Shown: piece after piece, positions 18,588 to 26,872 of the stretch
Layout: every line of letters starts with the position of its first letter
How positions within the stretch are numbered: the stretch's first letter is position 1
NCBI GenBank assembly: GCA_002356515.1
Contig: AP017605.1
Location: 2,914,001-2,978,000 of the forward strand
DNA from: Mesorhizobium loti
GTDB taxonomy: Bacteria > Pseudomonadota > Alphaproteobacteria > Rhizobiales > Rhizobiaceae
Length of the DNA: 64,000 nt
Direction: 5' to 3'
Program-made: the position numbers and the translations under genes
The notes under the pieces: generated by a model
Databases searched by the model: none
Seen by the model: only the letters and a program-made list of their open reading frames with translations
Told to the model about the DNA's origin: nothing

Positions 18588-19840
18588 CAGTGCGCCACCG
18601 CCGCCGCCGCCGCCTCGTCAATGAGCCGGCCGGTGCGGAAGCGCTCGATGGTGAAAGGCGCGTTGATCGGATGCGGATCGTCCCTGGCGATGGTGTGGGC
18701 AAAGACATGGCCCGAACCGGGCGTCGCCTTGAAGCCGCCCGTGCCCCAGCCGCAATTGACATAGAGGCCGGGCACCGGCGTCTTGGCCAGGATCGGCGAG
18801 CGGTCGGGCGTCACGTCGACGATGCCGCCCCAGGAGCGCAGCATCTTCATGCGCGTGAAGATCGGGAACATCTCGCAGATGGCGTCGAGCGTATGTTGCA
18901 ATATATGCAGGCCGCCGGTCTGCGAATAGGAGACATACTGGTCGGTGCCGGCGCCGATCACCAGCTCGCCCTTGTCGGACTGCGAGATATAGGCGTGCAC
19001 GGTGTTGGACATCACCACGCAAGGCACCACCGGCTTGATCGGCTCCGACACCAGCGCCTGCAGCGGATAGCTTTCCAGCGGCATGCGCACGCCGGCCATG
19101 TTCATGATGACCGAGGAATGGCCGGCGGCGACAACGCCGACCTTCTTGGCGCCGATGAAGCCGCGCGTCGTGTCGACGCCCATGACCGCGCCGTTCGGGG
19201 CGCGCTTGACGCCGGTGACCTCGCAATTCTGGATGATGTGGACGCCGCGCGCCGAAGCGCCGCGCGCATAGCCCCACGCGACCGCGTCATGGCGCGCCGT
19301 GCCGCCGCGCCGCTGCAAGGCCGCACCGACAACCGGGTAGCGTGCGTCTTTGGAGATATTCAGCGGCGGGCAGAATTCCTTGGCCTGCTCCGGCGACAGC
19401 CATTCATTGTCGATGCCGTTCAGCCGGTTGGCATGGACATGGCGCTTCAGCACCTGGATGTCGTGCACATTGTGCGCGAGCATCATGACGCCACGCGCCG
19501 AATACATGACGTTGTAATTGAGCTCCTGGGAAAGCCCGTCCCACAGCTTCAGCGCATGGTCGTAAATGCCGGCGCTCTCGTCATAGAGATAGTTGGAGCG
19601 GATGATGGTGGTGTTGCGGCCAGTGTTGCCGCCGCCGAGCCAGCCCTTTTCCAGAACCGCGACATTGGTGATGCCGTGCACCGTGGCGAGATAATAGGCC
19701 GTGGCCAGCCCATGGCCGCCGGCACCGACGATGATGACGTCGTATTCCTTCTTGGGCTCTGGCGAGGACCATTGTTCCTCCCAGCCCTTGTGGCCGCGCA
19801 TGGCCTCGCGGGCGATGGCGAATACCGAATATTTTTTCAA
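18587..19840 (-). CDS. soxB: Sarcosine oxidase beta subunit
   Basis: A 417-residue FAD subunit of the DAO fold. [19 protein letters not shown] is the FAD motif near residue 33, followed by [21 protein letters not shown], the typical SoxB region. The C-terminal [19 protein letters not shown] is also conserved. It oxidises sarcosine at the cytosolic heterotetramer; flavin electrons go to oxygen. It is the first gene of the minus-strand sox operon. Confidence 0.97.
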   Translation of the reverse strand: MKKYSVFAIAREAMRGHKGWEEQWSSPEPKKEYDVIIVGAGGHGLATAYYLATVHGITNVAVLEKGWLGGGNTGRNTTIIRSNYLYDESAGIYDHALKLWDGLSQELNYNVMYSARGVMMLAHNVHDIQVLKRHVHANRLNGIDNEWLSPEQAKEFCPPLNISKDARYPVVGAALQRRGGTARHDAVAWGYARGASARGVHIIQNCEVTGVKRAPNGAVMGVDTTRGFIGAKKVGVVAAGHSSVIMNMAGVRMPLESYPLQALVSEPIKPVVPCVVMSNTVHAYISQSDKGELVIGAGTDQYVSYSQTGGLHILQHTLDAICEMFPIFTRMKMLRSWGGIVDVTPDRSPILAKTPVPGLYVNCGWGTGGFKATPGSGHVFAHTIARDDPHPINAPFTIERFRTGRLIDEAAAAAVAH

Positions 19841-19865
19841 CGTCCCAGCCTCGCGCCAACGGATC

Positions 19866-19906
19866 TCGCGGATTGCGGCCGGGCTTTTGTTGGGCCCGGC
19901 ACGCGA
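19866..19906 (-). promoter_or_regulatory. Strong hairpin in the soxB leader
   Basis: Upstream of soxB, GCCGGGC-N9-GCCCGGC (19878-19900) is nested inside CTCGCG...CGCGAG (19866-19906). It would form a stable structure in the soxB 5' leader, about 25 bp before the ATG. Regulatory role is a guess; no known riboswitch consensus is recognised. Confidence 0.35.
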
Positions 19907-20055
19907 GGTGTATCACTAGCGAAACAGCGCTTCCATCCTTGCGCTGTTTGCGACGGCGCTTGCCGTTTTGCGCCACGACGAAAAAGACCCATGCGGGCTG
20001 GCTCCGATGCGGGCCTTCAGCCACATTGCCTGTCGCGAATCTCCGGAGAACGATC

Positions 20056-20424
20056 GTGGGCAATGCCTGGTGGAATCTGACGTTGCGCTTCCTGCTGGAG
20101 CTTGCCGCCCTGCTTGGTCTCGGCATTGCCGGCTGGACCCTCTCCGACGGATGGTGGCGCTGGGGCCTCGCTCTGGCCTTGCCGCTTGTTGCGGCCGTGC
20201 TGTGGGGCATCTTCGCGGTGCCCAACGACCCAAGCCGGTCGGGCCGCGCACCGGTGCCTGTGCCGGGCACGGTACGGCTGACGCTGGAACTGATCATCCT
20301 GTTCGGCGGCGCAGCCAGTTTCTATCTGACCGGCCACACGACCACTGGCATCATCATGGCTCTGCTCATCGCCATCAGCTACGCATTTTCGCTCGACCGG
20401 CTCGGTTGGCTGCTGAAGCAATAG
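20056..20424 (+). CDS. YrdB-like (DUF2568) membrane protein
   Basis: A 122-residue protein with four hydrophobic segments. NLTLRFLLELAALLGLGIAGW at the start and the loop WGIFAVPNDPSRSG are characteristic of the YrdB/DUF2568 family of unknown function. It starts with GTG at 20056 behind GGAG; no ATG fits the hydrophobic N-terminus as well. It is transcribed away from soxB. Confidence 0.78.
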   Translation: MGNAWWNLTLRFLLELAALLGLGIAGWTLSDGWWRWGLALALPLVAAVLWGIFAVPNDPSRSGRAPVPVPGTVRLTLELIILFGGAASFYLTGHTTTGIIMALLIAISYAFSLDRLGWLLKQ

Positions 20425-20534
20425 TTTAGGACGACGACGCCTTCGCAGGTATCGGGTGGCACCGCCCTGCTCCATCTGCGACCAAGCATCCCGATTGCCG
20501 GTGAGACCGGCGCGAAAAAACAGGGATGCAAGAC

Positions 20535-21293
20535 ATGCTCGCACTCGCCAACAAGATCGCTATCGTCACCGGCGCCAGTTCCGGCATCGGCCGCGCCACC
20601 GCAAAACTCTTCGCCGAGGAAGGTGCCAGGATCGTCGTCTCCGCCCGCCGGCAGGCCGAGCTCGATACGCTTGTCGCCGAAATATCGGACGCGCAGGGCA
20701 CGGCCATCGCGCTTGCCGGTGATGTCAGGGACGAAGCCTATGCAAAGGCCCTTGTCGATCTCGCGGTCGAAAGCTTCGGCGGCCTCGACATCGCCTTCAA
20801 CAATGCCGGCGCCGTCGGCTTGATGGCACCTTTGCCCGACATGCTGCCGGCGGCGTGGCACGAGACGATGGACATCAACCTGACCAGTGCCTTTCTCGGC
20901 GCGAAATACCAGATACCGACCATGCTGGAGCGCGGTGGCGGCTCGCTGATCTTCACGTCGAGCTTTGTCGGCTACACCGCCGGCATGCCGGGCATGGCCG
21001 CCTATGCCGCCGCCAAGGCCGGCCTGATCGGCCTGACACAGGTTCTGGCCGCCGAATACGGGCCGCAAGGCCTGCGCGTCAACGCATTGCTGCCGGGCGG
21101 CACCGACACGCCGGGCGCGACAACGACAACGCCCGAGGCCCGTGCCTTTGTCGAAGGCATCCATGCCTTGAAGCGCATGGCGCAGCCGGAGGAGATCGCC
21201 CGCTCGGCGCTTTACCTTGCCTCGGACGCCTCGAGTTTCACCACGGGAACCGCGCTGTTTGCCGATGGCGGCGTCTCGATCAACCGGACGTGA
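20535..21293 (+). CDS. SDR family oxidoreductase
   Basis: A short-chain dehydrogenase of 252 residues, with TGASSGIG, NNAG, and catalytic YAAAK, ending FADGGVSINRT. The Arg pair in VVSARRQAE favours NADP(H). An ATG at 20526 (MQDMLAL) exists, but the second ATG at 20535 has AGGGA at the proper distance and gives the usual N-terminus MLALANKIAIVTG. Substrate unknown; the gene stands alone. Confidence 0.9.
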   Translation: MLALANKIAIVTGASSGIGRATAKLFAEEGARIVVSARRQAELDTLVAEISDAQGTAIALAGDVRDEAYAKALVDLAVESFGGLDIAFNNAGAVGLMAPLPDMLPAAWHETMDINLTSAFLGAKYQIPTMLERGGGSLIFTSSFVGYTAGMPGMAAYAAAKAGLIGLTQVLAAEYGPQGLRVNALLPGGTDTPGATTTTPEARAFVEGIHALKRMAQPEEIARSALYLASDASSFTTGTALFADGGVSINRT

Positions 21294-21403
21294 AGGTTTT
21301 TTGCAGCGAACAGGCCGGTTCGCCGCTTTGCCGCAGGCGGCCGGTCTTGCTTTTTCCGCGCGATTTGGCGATTCCGTTTCCTGTCGAAACGGGTCCCGAA
21401 ACC

Positions 21404-21790
21404 ATGATGCTGATCCGAACCTATGTGGCCGCGAGCACAATCGAGGGCGTCGGCATGTTCGCCGCCGAGCCGATCCGGCAAGGCGCCTCGATCTGGCGGC
21501 TTGACCCGGATTTCGACCGGCTGATCCCGATGGACAAATATGAGGCCGCGCCCCAGCCTCTGAAGGAATTGCTCGATCGCTACGCCTATCCGAGCCCGGA
21601 TCGGCCGGGTTTCATGGTCTATGAAGTCGACAATGGCCGCTTCATGAACCATTCGGCGACGCCGAACACCGACTTTTCGCAATATGGCGGCGCGACCGCG
21701 ACCCGCGACATTGCCGCGGGCGAGGAGATCACCTGCGACTACGGCGAATTCTTCGAGGATTTCGAACGGCTGCACCTGGCCACGGCGTAG
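21404..21790 (+). CDS. SET-domain protein
   Basis: A 128-residue small SET-domain protein. TIEGVGMFAAEPIRQGASIW is the N-terminal SET part, NGRFMNHSATPNT the NHS motif that lines the SAM and Lys channel, and AGEEITCDYGEFF the C-terminal EITxxYG motif. It would be a SAM-dependent lysine methyltransferase with an unknown target; bacterial single-domain SET proteins are poorly understood. The start is at 21404 or the next ATG at 21407. The upstream part of the longer frame overlaps the SDR in another phase and was discarded. Confidence 0.85.
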   Translation: MMLIRTYVAASTIEGVGMFAAEPIRQGASIWRLDPDFDRLIPMDKYEAAPQPLKELLDRYAYPSPDRPGFMVYEVDNGRFMNHSATPNTDFSQYGGATATRDIAAGEEITCDYGEFFEDFERLHLATA

Positions 21791-21966
21791 TTGGCGCCCT
21801 ATCTCGGGGCGACCGTGGCAATTTGGCTGTTGTCCTTCATTTCGACTGTGGACAGCACGGCCTGATTCTGCTATCAGCCGCCACAATTCGTGGTGTCGAC
21901 CGCCGCGGAGGCTAGTGGCTATGGCCACTTGCCTGTTGATATCAAACCCGAAAGACAGGATTGCCC

Positions 21967-22233
21967 GTGCAGGTACTCGTCCGCGACAATAACGTTGATC
22001 AGGCGCTTCGCGCGCTCAAGAAGAAGATGCAGCGCGAAGGCATTTTCCGCGAAATGAAGATGCGCGGTCATTACGAGAAGCCTTCCGAGAAGCGCGCCCG
22101 TGAAAAGGCCGAGGCCGTGCGCCGCGCCCGCAAGCTGGCCCGCAAGCGCGCCCAGCGCGAAGGCTTGCTGCCGATGACGCCGCGTCCGGTGGCTGCTGCT
22201 GGTGCCGCTGGCGCAGCGCGTCCGCCGCGCTGA
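21967..22233 (+). CDS. rpsU: 30S ribosomal protein S21
   Basis: An 88-residue S21 protein. The core [20 protein letters not shown] and [20 protein letters not shown] is the conserved rhizobial form, followed by an Ala/Pro-rich tail. The start is a GTG at 21967, with AGGA six bases upstream; the in-frame TTG at 21961 is less likely. It is followed by a clear terminator, so it is probably a single transcript. Confidence 0.96.
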   Translation: MQVLVRDNNVDQALRALKKKMQREGIFREMKMRGHYEKPSEKRAREKAEAVRRARKLARKRAQREGLLPMTPRPVAAAGAAGAARPPR

Positions 22234-22270
22234 CTATCGCCAATATTTCGTCCTTTTCGAAGGATACTGG

Positions 22271-22309
22271 GGTGGCGCGATGCGGAATCGCCGCCACCTT
22301 TTTATTTTT
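22271..22309 (+). terminator. Rho-independent terminator after rpsU
   Basis: GGTGGCG pairs with CGCCACC around an inner CGAT/ATCG stem (22271-22298), followed by TTTTTATTTTT. It lies 38 bp after the rpsU stop. Confidence 0.9.
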
Positions 22310-22377
22310 GATGTGACCCGGCCCGGAGGGGGGATCCGGACCTGAGCGACGCGGCTTGAAGTGAGGACAGGGCAGAT

Positions 22378-23232
22378 ATGAACGCAACAAGCGTGGAGCG
22401 CGGGACCGCATTGCGTGGTTTCGCCCTGACAGCCGCCCTGCTTTCCGGATTGGCGCTTGCCGGCTGCCAGACATCGGGCCCGACCGGCGAGTTCAACAAC
22501 ATCGACAAGGCGCAAGGGTCGAGCGAGAACATCTCCTCGCTGTCGGCGGTCATCCAGCGCAATCCCCAGGATCCCGAAGGCTACAATGTGCGCGGCTCGG
22601 CCTATGGCCGCGGCGGCCAGTATCAGGCGGCGCTCAAGGACTTCAACCAGGCCATCCAGCTCAATCCGAATTTCTACCAGGCCTATTCGAACCGGGCGCT
22701 GATCCAGCGCTTCCTCGGCAATCAGGCGGCCGCGCTCGACGACTACAACAAGTCGATCCAGATCAACGGCAATTATGACGCCGCCTATATTGGCCGCGGC
22801 AATCTCTACCGCAAGGCGGGCCGCACGCAGGACGCCTTCAACGATTTCCAGAAGGCGATCCAGCTCGACACGACGGACGCCCGCGCCTACCACAATCGCG
22901 GCCTGATCTATCAGAGCCAGGGCCAGCACAAATTCGCCATCGAGGATTTTTCGACCGCCATCTCGCTGGCGCCGGATGCCGCCGAGCCCTACAACGGCCG
23001 TGGCCTCTCCTATCTGGCGACGGGCGACGAGGACAACGCTTTCTCCGATTTCAACATGGCCATCAAGCTCGACGGCAAGAACGCCGAGGCCTGGGCCAAC
23101 CAGGCGCTGATCTACGAGCGGCGCGGCGACAAGGCGAAGGCGGCGAAGTCCTACAAGGAAGCCGTCCGCCTCAACCCGAGCTACCAGCCGGCCAAGGACG
23201 GCTTGTCGCGCGTCGGTGGCAGCGCCAGCTGA
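22378..23232 (+). CDS. TPR-repeat lipoprotein
   Basis: A 284-residue exported lipoprotein. A signal sequence ends in the lipobox LALAGC (Cys at about residue 30), then at least six TPR units run from about residue 55 to 280, each with the pattern A-x-x-D(F/Y)-x-x-A-I-x-L. It resembles NlpI-type outer-membrane adaptors that scaffold peptidoglycan or stress proteins. The start MNATSVERG is followed by an Arg and a hydrophobic stretch that fits export. No operon partner is evident. Confidence 0.88.
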   Translation: MNATSVERGTALRGFALTAALLSGLALAGCQTSGPTGEFNNIDKAQGSSENISSLSAVIQRNPQDPEGYNVRGSAYGRGGQYQAALKDFNQAIQLNPNFYQAYSNRALIQRFLGNQAAALDDYNKSIQINGNYDAAYIGRGNLYRKAGRTQDAFNDFQKAIQLDTTDARAYHNRGLIYQSQGQHKFAIEDFSTAISLAPDAAEPYNGRGLSYLATGDEDNAFSDFNMAIKLDGKNAEAWANQALIYERRGDKAKAAKSYKEAVRLNPSYQPAKDGLSRVGGSAS

Positions 23233-23273
23233 GATCGGCTTCCGCTTAACCGGCTAAGCAGTACGGGTTGCTT

Positions 23274-23293
23274 GCGTGTCCAAAAGGACACGC
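23274..23293. terminator. Hairpin after the TPR lipoprotein gene
   Basis: GCGTGTCC-AAAA-GGACACGC is a perfect 8-bp stem with a four-base loop, 42 bp after the stop. No T-run follows, so it is only a possible terminator. Confidence 0.4.
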
Positions 23294-23440
23294 GGCGCTG
23301 AAGATCGCCGCCAATCCGGCAACCGCGCGTTAACCCCTGCGACAATGCGTTGACCCTTGCCTTGTTCACGCCAAGTTTTCGACGGAACGCTCTGGCCATT
23401 CAAGCCGTTATTTCCAGGCGATTTGCGAAAGGACCCTCCC

Positions 23441-23917
23441 ATGATCAAGAAACTCGTCTGCGCCGCTGCCCTTGCAACGACCGTGTTCGCTGCCGCCCCG
23501 GCCAGCGCCGGCAAGCTGCAGCTCGGCACGCTCGACTGCACCATCGATGGCGGCACCGCCTACATCGTCGCCTCCAACAAGGGCGTGTCCTGCGTCTTCC
23601 GTCCCTACCACCACGGACCGTCGGAGATTTACACGGGCGTCATCTCCAAGATCGGTGTCGATCTCGGCCAGACGCATCAGGGCCAGCTCGTTTGGGCGGT
23701 TTTTGCCGCGACCCGCGACCGCGACGCGGGCGACCTCGCCGGCAGTTACTATGGCGTCAATGCCGAGGCGAGCGTCGTCACCGGTGGCGGCGCCAATCTG
23801 CTGGTCGGCGGCTTCGACGGCGCCTTCATGCTCGAGCCGCTCAGCGTCCAGGCGCAGACCGGCGTCAACCTCGCCGTGGCCGTGACCTCGCTTCAGCTGA
23901 TCCACTCGCTCAAGTGA
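23441..23917 (+). CDS. DUF992 exported protein (first copy)
   Basis: A 158-residue DUF992 protein, a rhizobial family of unknown function. A Sec signal ends at ASAG, and the mature chain has LGTLDCTIDGGTAYIVASNKGVSC, with the two Cys typical of the family. It then has YTGVISKIGVDLG and ends in a repeated small-residue segment (GGGANLLVGGFDGAFMLEPLS). A second copy follows at 24009. The start was chosen at MIKKLVCAAALA, 5 bp from a weak purine-rich site. Confidence 0.88.
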   Translation: MIKKLVCAAALATTVFAAAPASAGKLQLGTLDCTIDGGTAYIVASNKGVSCVFRPYHHGPSEIYTGVISKIGVDLGQTHQGQLVWAVFAATRDRDAGDLAGSYYGVNAEASVVTGGGANLLVGGFDGAFMLEPLSVQAQTGVNLAVAVTSLQLIHSLK

Positions 23918-23954
23918 TTGCACGGAGCCACGCGCTCCACGACCCCTATTTCGC

Positions 23955-23997
23955 GGCGCGGAACCAGGTAGGATGGTTCCGCGCCGTTTGATTTTTG
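23955..23997 (+). terminator. Rho-independent terminator between the two DUF992 genes
   Basis: GGCGCGGAACC pairs perfectly with GGTTCCGCGCC (23955-23965 and 23975-23985), followed by GTTTGATTTTT. The two DUF992 genes therefore probably form separate transcripts. Confidence 0.85.
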
Positions 23998-24008
23998 AGG
24001 GGAAGCGT

Positions 24009-24500
24009 ATGCCGAAGACAGCCATCGCCGCTGCCATGATTGCACTCGTGCTCGGCGCGACACAGACGCAGGCGCAGGCGCAGGACCGAGGCATCGAACT
24101 CGGCACGCTTGAATGCGCCATATCGGGCGGCACGGGCTTCATTTTCGGCTCGAACAAGGATCTGAGCTGCACCTTCACCCCGGCCGACAAGAGCTTCGCG
24201 CCGGAAGCCTATTTCGGTGCCGTCAACAAATACGGCCTCGACATCGGCACGACCAAGCAGACGGTGATGCGCTGGCTGGTGCTGACGCCGCTGAAGAACA
24301 TCTACGCGCCCGGTGCGCTGGCCGGCGACTATATCGGCGCCAGCGCCGAAGTGACGGCGGCCGTCGGCGCCGGCGCCAACCTCCTGGTCGGCGGCTCCTC
24401 ACAGGCTTTCACCCTCCAGCCGCTCAGCCTGCAGACGCAGACCGGCATCAACCTCGCCATCGGCGTCAGCCAGTTCCAGCTGCGCAGCACCGAGAACTGA
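24009..24500 (+). CDS. DUF992 exported protein (second copy)
   Basis: A 163-residue paralogue of the preceding gene. A signal peptide (MPKTAIAAAMIALVLG) is followed by IELGTLECAISGGTGFIFGSNK and the second Cys in LSCTF, then AVNKYGLDIGTT and GAGANLLVGGSSQAFTLQPLS. The arrangement of the copies is tandem, with a strong terminator between them; the protein identity is moderate, so the duplication is not recent. Function unknown; probably periplasmic. Confidence 0.87.
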   Translation: MPKTAIAAAMIALVLGATQTQAQAQDRGIELGTLECAISGGTGFIFGSNKDLSCTFTPADKSFAPEAYFGAVNKYGLDIGTTKQTVMRWLVLTPLKNIYAPGALAGDYIGASAEVTAAVGAGANLLVGGSSQAFTLQPLSLQTQTGINLAIGVSQFQLRSTEN

Positions 24501-24718
24501 TCGCGTCGACGTCACAGGCGGCTTCGGCCAATCTCGAACGTTGCGATGGTCCACCGAAACGAGCCGCTTGAACTCAACCATGGTTGAGGTCTTACAAACC
24601 TCCCCCAACTGGGCAGCGTCTGGATGCGGCGCTGTTGCTGCGCATGGTCCTGCCGGAAAGCCTTGCTGGCTTCTGGTGCCGTGCGCCGGCATCGAGATAT
24701 GCAAAGCATGGGGTGGAC

Positions 24719-26152
24719 ATGACTGAAATCAGCACAAACAGGGTCGACTGGCGCGCATTGTGGGCGAGCGGTGACCTGGCGCGCTTCTGCTTCATCAGCC
24801 TCGGCATCCTGCTGCACGCCACCAACGAGACGATGGTGGCGACCGTCATGCCGGCCATGGTCGGCGAACTGGCCGGCGTGCAGCTCGTCGGCTGGTCGCT
24901 GGCGATCTACGAACTTGGCGCCATTGTCGCCGGTGCCGCGGCCGGACGGCTGGTGAGCTATGTGGCGCTGCGCACCAACATGGTGGTCGCAGCCCTTCTC
25001 TATGCGGCCGGCGCGCTGATCTGCGCCACCTCGCCTTCCATGCAACTGTTCCTGGCCGGTCGCCTGATCGAGGGGCTGGGCGGCGGCGCGCTGGTGTCGC
25101 TCGCCTTCGTCTCGGTCGAACGGCTGTTTTCGCGCGCCATCTGGCCGCAGCTTTTCGGCATCATGTCGGCGATCTGGGGCGTCGCGGCCTTCAGCGGCCC
25201 GTTGCTCGGCGCGATCATGACCGAATTCCTGTCCTGGCGCTGGGCCTTCGGCGTCTTCACCCTCGGCGGCACCACCATGGCGCTGGCAAGCTTCCTCGTG
25301 CTCAACACACCGGAGGCGAAGAAGCCCATCACGAGCGCGGGCAAAGTGCCACCCTTCCCGTTCGCCGCCCTTGCCTGCCTTGCCGTCGCCGTGGTGCTGA
25401 TCGCCTCGGCCGGCGTCGACATCGCCTTGCTGCGCTCGTCGCTGCTGATCGTGCTTGGCCTCGCCGGCCTGGCGCTGTTCTTCTATATCGACGCGCTGAA
25501 GCCGCGCTCCCGGCTGTTCCCGTCGGGCCTGTTCTCGTGGCGCACGCCGGTCGGCGCCGGCATGACCATGGTCGCGGCCTTTTCCGTCGCGACCTGCTCC
25601 TTCGGCGTCTACGGGCCGCTGCTTTTGACCAGCCTGCACGACATTCCGCTCTTGACCACCGGCTACATCATCGCCGCCGAATCGATCGCCTGGTCGATCC
25701 TGTCGATCCTGGTCGCCAACGCGCCGCCGCGGCGCGAGCGGCTGATCATCGTCGTCGGCGCGCTGATGATCGCGGCCGGCATTGCCGGCTTTGCTTACAC
25801 GATACCGTTGGGTTCCATCCCGCTGATCCTGATATGCGCCCTGTTGCAGGGCGGCGGCTTCGGCATTGCCTGGCCATTCCTGACCCGTGTCATCGTCGCT
25901 TCCGCCCCGGACGACGAACAGACCATCGCCTCGGCCGCGGTGCCGACCATGCAGCGCATCGGCTATGCGGTGGGCGCCGCCCTTGCCGGCATCGTCGCCA
26001 ATGCCACCGGCTTTTCGCAAGGGCTGAACCATGACGCGGCGGCCAATGTCGCGAGCTGGCTGTTTCTTGCTTTCGTGCCGCTTGGCATCCTCGGCTGTCT
26101 TGCCGCTTTGCGGGCGTCGGCCACGAACCGGCCATTGGAAGCCATCGGCTGA
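24719..26152 (+). CDS. MFS transporter, DHA2-like
   Basis: A 477-residue major facilitator with about twelve to fourteen membrane helices. NETMVATVMPAMVGEL in helix 1, GRLIEGLGGGALVSLAFVSVERLF and WGVAAFSGPLLGAIMTEFLSWRWAF give the MFS motif C-like drug:H+ antiporter signature. The start MTEISTNRVDW was chosen, since the longer frame adds a region without homology. It may export drugs or metabolites. It converges with kdpE, 24 bp apart, and no regulator is adjacent. Confidence 0.87.
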   Translation: MTEISTNRVDWRALWASGDLARFCFISLGILLHATNETMVATVMPAMVGELAGVQLVGWSLAIYELGAIVAGAAAGRLVSYVALRTNMVVAALLYAAGALICATSPSMQLFLAGRLIEGLGGGALVSLAFVSVERLFSRAIWPQLFGIMSAIWGVAAFSGPLLGAIMTEFLSWRWAFGVFTLGGTTMALASFLVLNTPEAKKPITSAGKVPPFPFAALACLAVAVVLIASAGVDIALLRSSLLIVLGLAGLALFFYIDALKPRSRLFPSGLFSWRTPVGAGMTMVAAFSVATCSFGVYGPLLLTSLHDIPLLTTGYIIAAESIAWSILSILVANAPPRRERLIIVVGALMIAAGIAGFAYTIPLGSIPLILICALLQGGGFGIAWPFLTRVIVASAPDDEQTIASAAVPTMQRIGYAVGAALAGIVANATGFSQGLNHDAAANVASWLFLAFVPLGILGCLAALRASATNRPLEAIG

Positions 26153-26176
26153 CGCAGGTTCAATCGATGGGCTGTC

Positions 26177-26866
26177 TCAGTCGACACGCAGCCGATAGCC
26201 GACACCGGTCTCGGTGGTGATGTAGCGCGGCTGGTCGGGGGTCTTCTCGATCTTCTGCCGGAGCTGCCTGACATAGACCCTGAGATATTGCACGTCGGTC
26301 GAATCGCCCCAGATCTGCTTCAGGATGAAATGGTGGGTCAGCACCTTGCCGGCATGCTGCACCAGGATGCGCAATATGTCGTATTCCTTCGGCGAGAGTT
26401 TTATCTCCTTGCCCTCGACCTTGACGATGCGCTTGACCAGATCGACGCTGAGGTCGCCGCTCTGGAAGACCGGCTTCTCGCCCTGCTGCTGGAATTTGTG
26501 CCGCAGCGCCACGCGGATGCGCGCCACCAGTTCGTTCATGCCGAACGGCTTGGTGACATAATCGTCGGCGCCGAGTTCGAGCGCATTGACGATGCCGGCC
26601 TCGTCGGTGCGGCTGGAGAGGATGACGACGGGAATGTCGAGGCCGTCGTCACGCCATTTGCGCAGCAGCTCATGGCCGCTCATGCCGGGCAGGCCGAGAT
26701 CGAGCAGCACCAGGTCCGGCTTTTCCTGTTCCATCAGCTCGATCGCCGCCTTGGCGTTCGGCGCCTCGCTGACCGCATAGCCCTGGCTGCCGAGGCCGAC
26801 GCGCAACAACTTGCGGATCGGCGGCTCGTCATCGACGACCAATATCCTGACATTCGTGTTCGTCAT
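26177..26866 (-). CDS. kdpE: KdpE response regulator
   Basis: A 229-residue OmpR-family regulator that activates kdp transcription. The receiver domain has DDEPPIRK, LLDLGLPG with the phospho-acceptor Asp near residue 55, and TKPFG with the conserved Lys. The winged helix from about residue 130 has KLSPKEYDILRILVQHAGKV and STDVQYLRVYVRQLRQKIE. It is the last gene of the kdp operon, 6 bp after kdpD. Confidence 0.96.
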   Translation of the reverse strand: MTNTNVRILVVDDEPPIRKLLRVGLGSQGYAVSEAPNAKAAIELMEQEKPDLVLLDLGLPGMSGHELLRKWRDDGLDIPVVILSSRTDEAGIVNALELGADDYVTKPFGMNELVARIRVALRHKFQQQGEKPVFQSGDLSVDLVKRIVKVEGKEIKLSPKEYDILRILVQHAGKVLTHHFILKQIWGDSTDVQYLRVYVRQLRQKIEKTPDQPRYITTETGVGYRLRVD

Positions 26867-26872
26867 GCCAAA

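Noticed and set aside
24512..26032. Minus-strand open frame of 506 codons over the MFS gene
   Set aside because: Antisense shadow; Asp/Gly/Gln/Arg-rich with no membrane segment or domain.
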